This document shows, piece by piece, positions 1-4,785 of a stretch of 5,160 nucleotides of DNA. How positions within the stretch are numbered: the stretch's first letter is position 1; the number at the start of each line of letters is the position of its first letter. This DNA is from Methylomarinum sp964397365. GTDB taxonomy: Bacteria; Pseudomonadota; Gammaproteobacteria; Methylococcales; Methylomonadaceae. A program made the position numbers and the translations under genes. The DNA is taken from positions 1 to 5,160 of the forward strand of contig CAYNIU010000166.1 in assembly GCA_964397365.1 (NCBI GenBank). The letters are read 5' to 3'. The notes below the pieces were generated by a model. The model made no database searches. It was given only the letters and a program-made list of their open reading frames with translations, and had not been told where the DNA came from.

Positions 1-22
1 CAAAAAATAGGACAACATAATA

Positions 23-733
23 ATGGTTAAACAATTTTTATTTAAAGACCGTAACCGTTTATTTTCTGCGTTGACATTAGCCTGTGAACGATATCTGGAT
101 CAGGCGTTGACTAACAAAGGTTCTGCCAGTTTTATGGTCTCAGGCGGCAGTACGCCGGCGCCGCTTTATCAAGCCTTATCTCATGCTGATCTTGACTGGA
201 GCAATATCCATATAGCCCTGGTCGATGAGCGCTGGGTGGATAAAGCACATGAAGCCAGTAATGAAGCGCTGATTAAACGTTCATTATTAATCAACAATGC
301 TGCAATTGCTCCTTTTACCGGCATGAAAACAGCCGCCGAAACCGCGCAACAAGGTTGTACAGAAACAGAATGCCTGTATCAGAAATTACCGAAACCTTTC
401 ACGATATCCATTGTCGGTATGGGTAATGATGGTCACACTGCCTCACTATTCCCTCATGCACAAGGCCTAAGTGACGCATTGTCCGAGGACAACACCCAAC
501 TCACAGCCACTATCACCGCCCGGCAAAGTGAAGTCACAGGTCCGAATACAGAACGCTTGACACTGACCCTTAACGGTTTATTACATTCAAAACGCTTGAT
601 TATTTTACTGACTGGTGAGGAAAAACTGGCCGTCTTCCAAAAAGCCATAGCGAATGGCCCGGTAGAAGACATGCCTGTCCGCGCTATCCTGAGCCAAAAC
701 AAGGTTCCCGTTGAACTTTACTGGGCTCCCTGA
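23..733 (+). CDS. pgl: 6-phosphogluconolactonase
   Basis: Hydrolyses 6-phosphogluconolactone to 6-phosphogluconate in the cytoplasm, the step that feeds the Edd enzyme encoded next. The 236-residue length is normal for the DevB/SOL-type lactonase family (glucosamine-6-phosphate isomerase fold). Visible family motifs are SGGSTP at residues 40-45 (phosphate-binding loop), DERWV at 68-72, the signature VGMGNDGHTASLFP at 131-144, PNTERLTLT at 174-182, LLTGEEK at 195-201 and MPVRAIL at 217-223. The ATG at 23 is preceded by AGGA at 9-12, an acceptable ribosome site about 10 bases away. Bases 2-10 could be read as Lys-Lys-stop of an upstream gene (zwf would be the usual partner), but too little is visible to call it. 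The gene is complete and no key motif is missing. Confidence 0.96.
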   Translation: MVKQFLFKDRNRLFSALTLACERYLDQALTNKGSASFMVSGGSTPAPLYQALSHADLDWSNIHIALVDERWVDKAHEASNEALIKRSLLINNAAIAPFTGMKTAAETAQQGCTETECLYQKLPKPFTISIVGMGNDGHTASLFPHAQGLSDALSEDNTQLTATITARQSEVTGPNTERLTLTLNGLLHSKRLIILLTGEEKLAVFQKAIANGPVEDMPVRAILSQNKVPVELYWAP

Positions 734-769
734 GAAAAAACCGACTACCGACTTATGGCGAACCCAAAA

Positions 770-825
770 GTAGGGTACGCATTGCGTACCTAATGTGACA
801 ATCTGGTATGCGATGCATACCCTAC
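770..825. repeat. REP pair (BIME-like element) between pgl and edd
   Basis: Two hairpins face each other. The left one is GTAG (770-773) followed directly by GGTACGCA / TGCGTACC (774-781 and 783-790, one-base centre). The right one is GGTATGC / GCATACC (805-811 and 815-821) followed by CTAC (822-825), the complement of GTAG. The spacer is 14 bases. Read in the same direction, the two 20-base units (771-790 and the reverse complement of 805-824) agree at 17 positions. Two of the three differences are a paired C-G to T-A change that keeps the stem intact. A hairpin with a 5' GTAG tetranucleotide, present as an inverted pair, is the known layout of REP sequences mobilised by RAYT (TnpA-REP) Y1 transposases. 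No RAYT gene lies in the window. The element may also act as a transcription attenuator or mRNA stabiliser between pgl and edd. Confidence 0.75.
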
Positions 826-911
826 ACTGATTCAGTCCCGTTTTAAATTTGGCCGCCCGGAAAATCATTTTAATTGAATAATTCGCTATTGCACATCTGC
901 ATTAGCACTGA

Positions 912-917
912 AGAGGA
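912..917 (+). promoter_or_regulatory. Ribosome binding site that fixes the edd start
   Basis: AGAGGA lies 7 bases before the ATG at 925. The frame is open further upstream to a TTG at 874, but that TTG has no Shine-Dalgarno sequence and the 17 extra residues have no counterpart in Edd proteins, which normally begin at or near Met-His-Pro. Confidence 0.8.
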
Positions 918-924
918 ACGCACT

Positions 925-2745
925 ATGCACCCTGCTATAGAAAAAGTCACCCAAGCAATTATTGATCGCAGTTATGATGCCCGTTCAGCCTATCTGAAAT
1001 ATATTGATGGTCTCGCTAAAAAAGGCCCTATCCGCTCCAACCTTCAATGCGGTAACCTAGCGCATGGTTTTGCAGCTTGCAACGCCGCTGAAAAAGCCGA
1101 TTTAACCGGCAGTCAGAAAGCCAATATTGCCATCATTACTTCCTATAATGATATGCTGTCAGCCCACCAACCTTATAAAGAATTCCCTGATTTAATCAAA
1201 GCGGCAATACATGAAGCCGGCGGGGTCGCCCAAGTGGCCGGTGGTGTCCCTGCTATGTGTGATGGTATAACACAAGGCCAGCCAGGTATGGAAATATCCT
1301 TATTCAGTCGCGACTTGATTGCTATGGCGACAGCAGTAGGCATGAGCCACAATATGTTTGACGGTGCTTTATACCTGGGCGTATGCGATAAAATTGTACC
1401 GGGATTATTAATTGGCGCTCTGAGTTTTGGTCATTTACCCGCCGTATTCGTCCCTGCCGGCCCGATGACCAGTGGCATCACCAATAAACAAAAAGCACGC
1501 GCCCGTCAGGCTTATGCGGTCGGTAAAATTGGCCGAAAAGAACTTTTGGAAGCTGAATCGGCCTCCTATCATTCACCCGGCACCTGTACATTCTATGGCA
1601 CGGCAAACAGCAATCAGATGATGATGGAAATTATGGGCCTACACTTACCGGGCAGTTCATTCGTCAATCCATACACCCCATTGCGCGATGAATTAACCAA
1701 AGCGGCTGCCAAACAGGTGCTTAAACTTACCGCATTAGGAGACGATTATCGCCCTATTGCCCATATGGTGAGTGAAAAAGCGATCGTTAATGCTATTATC
1801 GGATTACTGGCAACGGGTGGCTCAACCAACCACACTATGCACTTGATCGCCATTGCCCGCGCATCAGGCATCACCATAAACTGGGATGATTTTGACAACC
1901 TCTCCAAAGTCATTCCACAATTGACAAAAATCTATCCAAACGGCCCGGCCGACGTTAACCATTTTCATGCTGCAGGCGGTATGGGGGTCTTGATTGCCGA
2001 ACTGTTAAAACACGGTCTGCTACATGAAGATATCCTCACTGTTGCCGATGAAAAAGGCATGAACAGTTATACTCAGGAGCCTAAAATCATCAATAACCAG
2101 TTAACCTGGAAACCCTGTCCTGAAACTTCTTTAGATACTGAAGTTCTCAGCACAGTTGAAAAACCTTTTTGTTCTCACGGTGGTTTACATGTCATGCATG
2201 GTAACCTTGGACGTGGCGTATCCAAACTCTCGGCCGTATCAGAAGATCACCAGATTGTAGAAGCGCCTGCGGTCGTATTTGATGACCAGACTGACTTTCT
2301 TGCCGCCTTTCAACGGGGAGAACTGGAAAAAGACTTTGTCGCCGTGATTCGTTTTCAAGGTCCACGGGCGAATGGTATGCCGGAACTGCATAAACTCACC
2401 CCGCCACTCGGTGTACTACAGGATAAAGGCTTTAAAGTGGCGCTGGTGACAGATGGACGCATGTCGGGCGCATCAGGCAAAGTCCCTTCAGTCATCCACT
2501 TATGCCCTGAATGTGAAATGGGTGGGCCTTTGGCAAAAGTACGTGATGGCGATATTATTTCCCTGAATCTGCAAACCGGTGATATTAACGCCCTGGTTGA
2601 TGATGAAGAATTTAATGCACGCACAGCGATTCCAAATCGTGCCAACAACCATCATTATGGTATGGGACGAGAAATGTTCGGTGGCTTTCGACTCGGCGCA
2701 TCAACGGCTGAAACCGGCGCATCAAACCTGTTTCCTGTCGATTAA
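925..2745 (+). CDS. edd: 6-phosphogluconate dehydratase
   Basis: Dehydrates 6-phosphogluconate to 2-keto-3-deoxy-6-phosphogluconate (KDPG), the first committed step of the Entner-Doudoroff pathway, in the cytoplasm. The protein is 606 residues from the ATG at 925, the usual Edd length of about 600. It carries both IlvD/Edd family signatures: CDKIVPGLLIG at residues 154-164 and ALVTDGRMSGAS at 506-517. Cys154 and Cys221 (in PGTCTFYGTANSNQ) sit where the family holds its oxygen-sensitive iron-sulfur cluster. GGSTNHTMHL at 298-307 and CSHGGLHVMHGNLGRG at 416-431 are further conserved blocks. The start MHPAIEKVT matches the typical N-terminus of Edd rather than of dihydroxyacid dehydratase IlvD, and the eda gene downstream supports the assignment. 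The gap from pgl is 191 bases and holds a REP pair, so pgl and edd may be only partly co-transcribed. Confidence 0.97.
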   Translation: MHPAIEKVTQAIIDRSYDARSAYLKYIDGLAKKGPIRSNLQCGNLAHGFAACNAAEKADLTGSQKANIAIITSYNDMLSAHQPYKEFPDLIKAAIHEAGGVAQVAGGVPAMCDGITQGQPGMEISLFSRDLIAMATAVGMSHNMFDGALYLGVCDKIVPGLLIGALSFGHLPAVFVPAGPMTSGITNKQKARARQAYAVGKIGRKELLEAESASYHSPGTCTFYGTANSNQMMMEIMGLHLPGSSFVNPYTPLRDELTKAAAKQVLKLTALGDDYRPIAHMVSEKAIVNAIIGLLATGGSTNHTMHLIAIARASGITINWDDFDNLSKVIPQLTKIYPNGPADVNHFHAAGGMGVLIAELLKHGLLHEDILTVADEKGMNSYTQEPKIINNQLTWKPCPETSLDTEVLSTVEKPFCSHGGLHVMHGNLGRGVSKLSAVSEDHQIVEAPAVVFDDQTDFLAAFQRGELEKDFVAVIRFQGPRANGMPELHKLTPPLGVLQDKGFKVALVTDGRMSGASGKVPSVIHLCPECEMGGPLAKVRDGDIISLNLQTGDINALVDDEEFNARTAIPNRANNHHYGMGREMFGGFRLGASTAETGASNLFPVD

Positions 2746-2756
2746 TTTTTTATAAT
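2728..2756 (+). promoter_or_regulatory. Possible weak internal promoter for eda
   Basis: A perfect TATAAT lies at 2751-2756, just after the edd stop and about 90 bases before eda. The matching -35 position (2728-2733, CTGTTT) is poor. It could provide extra eda transcription independent of edd, but the AT-rich gap makes a chance match likely. Confidence 0.22.
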
Positions 2757-2843
2757 CATTGAAAAATTCAGCTTGCAAGTTGGCTTGTTTGTTGTGATGC
2801 AACAAGCTCATTCAACAAATTAACTTAACCTACACATAATCCA

Positions 2844-3467
2844 ATGACTGCTATTAAAGACATCATGAACACCTCACCGGTTATTCCGGTCATGGTTATC
2901 AACAAACTCGAACACGCCGTACCTTTGGCTAATGCCCTGGTTGAAGGCGGCCTTAAAGTTCTGGAAATTACCCTGCGAACAGCTGTTGCTGTGGATGCTA
3001 TCAAAAAAATAAAGGCTGAAGTTCCAGAAGCCATTGTCGGCGCCGGCACTATCATTAATCAGGACACCTTAAAACAGGCCATTGATGCCGGTTCAGAATT
3101 CCTGGTAAGCCCCGGTGTAACTGACAGTTTAATTGATTCTGTTCTTAAAACAGGAGTCCCCATTCTACCGGGCGTCATCAGTCCTAGTGAAGTGATGCGA
3201 TTAATGGAAAAAGGCATTACCGCAATGAAATTTTTTCCGGCAGAGGCGGCCGGCGGTGTTCCCATGCTGAAATCCATTGGCGGCCCACTGCCACAAGTAA
3301 CTTTCTGCCCTACCGGCGGTGTTAGTCCAAAAAATGCTGTGGAATATCTGGCGCTGAAAAATGTCGCCTGCGTAGGCGGTTCCTGGATGGCGCCTGCCGA
3401 TCTGGTCGATACCGAAGAATGGGAAGAAATTAGTCGTCGCGCAAAAGAAGCCGCAGATATAACCTAA
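2844..3467 (+). CDS. eda: KDPG/KHG aldolase (2-dehydro-3-deoxy-phosphogluconate aldolase)
   Basis: Class I aldolase that cleaves KDPG to pyruvate and glyceraldehyde 3-phosphate, the second Entner-Doudoroff reaction; it is cytoplasmic and trimeric in known members. The 207-residue length is normal. The pattern follows the Eda family closely: PVIPVMVINKLEHAVPLA at residues 12-29, VLEITLRT at 39-46 with catalytic Glu41 and phosphate-site Arg45, EAIVGAGT at 62-69, LPGVISPSE at 108-116, the Schiff-base lysine Lys129 in MKFFPAEA, FCPTGGVSP at 154-162 and GGSW at 178-181. The gene lies 98 bases after edd and ends in tandem TAA codons. No clear Shine-Dalgarno precedes the ATG at 2844. An alternative start at Met8 (2865) is no better supported and would remove the residues before the conserved core. 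Confidence 0.97.
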   Translation: MTAIKDIMNTSPVIPVMVINKLEHAVPLANALVEGGLKVLEITLRTAVAVDAIKKIKAEVPEAIVGAGTIINQDTLKQAIDAGSEFLVSPGVTDSLIDSVLKTGVPILPGVISPSEVMRLMEKGITAMKFFPAEAAGGVPMLKSIGGPLPQVTFCPTGGVSPKNAVEYLALKNVACVGGSWMAPADLVDTEEWEEISRRAKEAADIT

Positions 3468-3475
3468 TAACCGCT

Positions 3476-3516
3476 AAAAAAGGAGAATACACGACTATTC
3501 TCCTTCAATTCTTTTT
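3476..3516. terminator. Bidirectional rho-independent terminator between eda and the thioredoxin-like gene
   Basis: AAGGAGAATA at 3480-3489 pairs with TATTCTCCTT at 3496-3505: a perfect 10-bp stem around a six-base loop, CACGAC. On the + strand a T5 run follows at 3512-3516, a few bases beyond the stem. On the - strand the A6 at 3476-3481 becomes a T6 that overlaps the base of the stem, which is the stronger terminator of the two. It begins 12 bases after the eda stop and lies about 135 bases past the stop of the convergent gene. Confidence 0.75.
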
Positions 3517-3639
3517 CCAAAAATACAGTCCGCAATTACTTGCTCTCGGATACGCCGTAAATATATCCCTGTAAACTATAATACCTGAATCTGTAACTTC
3601 ACTACGAAAAGCGGACGAGTTATTGATTTTTTTATGGGG
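3517..3639. other. Short intergenic stretch with a possible degenerate repeat
   Basis: No gene is visible. Bases 3541-3575 contain a TACGCCGTAAATATATCCCTGTA segment (written here in parts: TACGCCGTAA at 3551-3560, then ATATATCCCT at 3561-3570) that resembles the palindromic dispersed repeats common in gammaproteobacterial genomes. Its outer arms no longer pair; only GGATA (3548-3552) and TATCC (3564-3568) do. The resemblance is from memory and is weak. Confidence 0.25.
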
Positions 3640-4200
3640 TTACATTTTCCATTTAATATTACAACCAATACTTGGAATTTGTTGTTGATCAATAGGTTGC
3701 CCAGCCAATAAATGATCAATTGCCGCACGCAAATCATTACCGCTTGATGGTACATCGTTTTTAGGAGTTGAACCATCAAGACGACCGCGATAAACACAGG
3801 CTAAATTGGCATCAAACAAATAAATATCTGGTGTACAGGCAGCCTGATAAGCTTTGGCAACAGCCTGTGTTTCATCATATAAATAAGCCCTAAAAGGATT
3901 TCCCCAATCCATCATCAGCTGTTTCATTTTATCCGGCGCATCCTGCGGATAATTTTCAACATCATTGGAACTAATCGCTATTGTGCTGATTCCCAAGGCC
4001 GCATAATGCCCGGCAATATCTATCAATTGATCTTTTATATGAATGACATAAGGACAATGATTACAAATAAACAGCACCAGCGTACCCTTTTGACCTTTTA
4101 AATCATCCAGACTCTTATTTGTATCTGTCATTGTATCGAACAAAGTGAAATCCGGAGCAAGTGTACCCAACGGCATCATCGTTGAATGAGTTGCAGCCAT
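3640..4200 (-). CDS. Thioredoxin-fold protein, AhpC/TSA-like (PRX-like family)
   Basis: A predicted cytoplasmic thiol protein of 186 residues with no signal peptide or membrane segment. The N-terminal part has the peroxiredoxin-like opening PLGTLAPDFTLFDT (residues 10-23). The active-site strand LVLFICNHCPYV (41-52) holds the Cys46-Asn-His-Cys49 motif. The cis-proline equivalent is Thr123-Pro124 in ACTPDIYLFD, followed by VYRGRLDGS (136-144). The tail SIGCNIKWK (177-185) with Cys180 is typical of this subgroup. These features fit the thioredoxin-like family related to AhpC/TSA and alkyl hydroperoxide reductases. The substrate is unknown; the family is usually annotated only as 'thioredoxin family protein'. 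GAGGAA (minus strand, 4206-4211) is a good ribosome site just upstream of the ATG at 4200. The gene is convergent with eda and divergent from the sigma-54-type operon, so it is probably a single-gene unit with no visible link to sugar metabolism. Confidence 0.9.
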   Translation of the reverse strand: MAATHSTMMPLGTLAPDFTLFDTMTDTNKSLDDLKGQKGTLVLFICNHCPYVIHIKDQLIDIAGHYAALGISTIAISSNDVENYPQDAPDKMKQLMMDWGNPFRAYLYDETQAVAKAYQAACTPDIYLFDANLACVYRGRLDGSTPKNDVPSSGNDLRAAIDHLLAGQPIDQQQIPSIGCNIKWKM

Positions 4201-4228
4201 AAATATTCCTCACTATATGATTAGAATT

Positions 4229-4253
4229 CCTGAATTCAGGTCAAAACATTATA
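4229..4253 (-). promoter_or_regulatory. Promoter -10 box and operator-like palindrome of the thioredoxin-like gene
   Basis: On the minus strand a perfect TATAAT (plus coordinates 4248-4253) lies about 48 bases before the start codon; no good -35 is seen at normal spacing. Just downstream, at the expected transcription start, is the perfect 12-bp palindrome CCTGAATTCAGG (4229-4240), which is part of a GAATTC direct repeat with 8-base period (4224-4229 and 4232-4237). Its position suits a repressor site, but this is inference. Confidence 0.45.
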
Positions 4254-4303
4254 CGGAATTTGGTTGAAAATAACCCTTTAACCTGGTTCATCCCCACCAA
4301 AAT

Positions 4304-4350
4304 AATAGTACTATTTTCTAAGAATTATAACTATCTTATTGATATTATAA
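4304..4350 (+). promoter_or_regulatory. AT-rich upstream region with palindromes, candidate activator/IHF sites
   Basis: AATAGTACTATT (4304-4315) is a perfect 12-bp palindrome centred about 78 bases before the predicted sigma-54 start, where an enhancer-binding protein could sit. Between it and the promoter, 4325-4350 is an imperfect inverted repeat (TTATAA...TTATAA with TATC/GATA inside). Read on the minus strand it gives TATCAA-N4-ATA at 4332-4344, one base from the IHF consensus. AT-rich DNA makes such matches common, so support is modest. Confidence 0.3.
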
Positions 4351-4361
4351 GTATATTTTTA

Positions 4362-4377
4362 TGGCATAGAACATGCT
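4362..4377 (+). promoter_or_regulatory. Sigma-54 (RpoN) -24/-12 promoter
   Basis: TGGCATAGAACATGCT matches the consensus TGGCAYR-N4-TTGCW at every conserved position except one (A for the first T of TTGC). The invariant GG (4363-4364) and GC (4375-4376) have the exact spacing required. Predicted transcription start is about 4388. It points towards the small secreted peptide and the DUF2490 gene. Such promoters need an ATP-driven enhancer-binding protein; none is encoded in the window. Confidence 0.6.
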
Positions 4378-4392
4378 TTATTTCTTATGTCA

Positions 4393-4419
4393 GTTCAAAT
4401 AGGCATTTGAACCTTTTTT
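4393..4419 (+). terminator. Terminator-like hairpin at the very start of the predicted transcript
   Basis: GTTCAAAT (4393-4400) and ATTTGAAC (4405-4412) form a perfect 8-bp stem with loop AGGC, followed after one C by T6 (4414-4419). This is the form of an intrinsic terminator on the + strand only. There is no + strand gene upstream for it to terminate, and it starts only about 5 bases after the predicted sigma-54 start. Alternatives are an attenuator, a 5' stabilising hairpin, or a palindromic protein-binding site. Confidence 0.5.
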
Positions 4420-4433
4420 GTTAAAGGATGTTC

Positions 4434-4499
4434 ATGGAACAAGTCAGTTGTCGGACTCATTTCATGCTCATCCCTAATAATACAGATGCATCTGCTTAG
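4434..4499 (+). CDS. Possible 21-residue leader peptide
   Basis: A 21-codon frame, MEQVSCRTHFMLIPNNTDASA, starts at an ATG with AAAGGA (4423-4428) five bases upstream, a good ribosome site. It ends in TAG at 4497-4499. The first base of that stop is the last base of the left arm of the long hairpin at 4482-4518, and the other two are in its loop. A ribosome on this frame would melt that hairpin, which lies just before the ribosome site of the next gene. The peptide has no signal sequence, no membrane segment and no run of a single amino acid as in amino-acid attenuators. It is short enough to occur by chance; the ribosome site and placement are the only support. Confidence 0.3.
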   Translation: MEQVSCRTHFMLIPNNTDASA

Positions 4500-4518
4500 A
4501 TCAAGCGGACGCATCTGT
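4482..4518 (+). promoter_or_regulatory. Long hairpin in the 5' leader of the small-peptide gene
   Basis: The left arm 4482-4497 (ACAGATGCATCTGCTT) pairs with the right arm 4503-4518 (AAGCGGACGCATCTGT) across the five-base loop AGATC. Of 16 positions, 14 are Watson-Crick pairs, one is G-U and one is an A-C mismatch. It ends 6 bases before GGAGA (4525-4529), the ribosome site of the 54-codon gene. No T run follows, so it is not an intrinsic terminator. Part of the left arm (4483-4494) is itself the perfect palindrome CAGATGCATCTG, giving an alternative fold or a DNA site. Confidence 0.6.
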
Positions 4519-4535
4519 CAATCTGGAGAATATAC

Positions 4536-4700
4536 ATGAACACCCTATTTCATAAATTGGCTTTATACACAGCAAGCATTCTCATTTCCTCTTTACCTTT
4601 TACAACAATGGTTGCAGAGGCCGATGATAAAGTAAAAAACAATACACTTCAAAAGTCAGCCATACAGAAACAGCGACAACCTACACTACCAAATCACTAG
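4536..4700 (+). CDS. Small secreted peptide of unknown function
   Basis: A 54-residue protein that I do not recognise. The ATG at 4536 has GGAGA at 4525-4529, six bases upstream, a good ribosome site. Residues 1-29 form a convincing Sec signal peptide: MNTLFHK, then the hydrophobic stretch LALYTASILISSLPF (8-22), and an A-E-A motif at 27-29 with likely cleavage before Asp30. The mature part would be only about 25 residues, polar and rich in Lys and Gln, with no cysteine, no aromatic residue and no lipobox. It is therefore probably periplasmic or exported and is not a lipoprotein or a disulfide peptide. It lies 85 bases before the DUF2490-type gene on the same strand and is the first sizeable gene after the sigma-54-type promoter, so the two are likely co-transcribed. 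A spurious frame is possible but unlikely given the ribosome site plus signal peptide. Confidence 0.65.
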   Translation: MNTLFHKLALYTASILISSLPFTTMVAEADDKVKNNTLQKSAIQKQRQPTLPNH

Positions 4701-4711
4701 CTAACCGGTAA

Positions 4712-4738
4712 ATAGTTATAAAAAATAACTATCAGTTA
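4712..4738 (+). promoter_or_regulatory. Alternative hairpins before the DUF2490-type gene
   Basis: ATAGTTAT (4712-4719) pairs with ATAACTAT (4725-4732) across a loop of five A residues. The right arm can instead pair downstream: TAACT (4726-4730) with AGTTA (4734-4738). The two folds exclude each other. No T run follows either one, so this is not a standard terminator. Stems are AT-rich and weak. Confidence 0.3.
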
Positions 4739-4785
4739 ATGGTTTCAACATTACCCTTAGAAAAAATTTATAGCTTTGTAACCAT

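Noticed and set aside
1..22. Tail of an upstream gene such as zwf
   Set aside because: Only a possible Lys-Lys-stop is visible; not enough to call.
454..868. Minus-strand open frames over pgl and the REP pair
   Set aside because: They overlap a clear pgl gene and an intergenic repeat, show no family motifs and have no ribosome sites; they are shadows.
2771..2807. Hairpin potential in the edd-eda gap (GCTTGTT 2783-2789 with AACAAGC 2801-2807; CTTGCAAG palindrome 2772-2779) as a terminator
   Set aside because: No T run follows and the stems are short; edd and eda are expected to be co-expressed.
2355..3277. Minus-strand open frames over edd and eda
   Set aside because: Antisense shadows of strongly conserved genes, with compositionally odd translations and no motifs.
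3576..3797. Minus-strand 73-codon frame overlapping the thioredoxin-like gene
   Set aside because: Out of frame with the well-supported thioredoxin-like gene and mostly inside it; no independent support.
4448..4483. Sigma-70 promoter inside the leader (TTGTCG ... TAATAA)
   Set aside because: The -10 match is poor and the spacing about 21 bases.
4536..4700. Methanobactin-like or lantipeptide-like precursor
   Set aside because: The peptide has a Sec signal and no cysteine, and no maturation enzymes are visible nearby.
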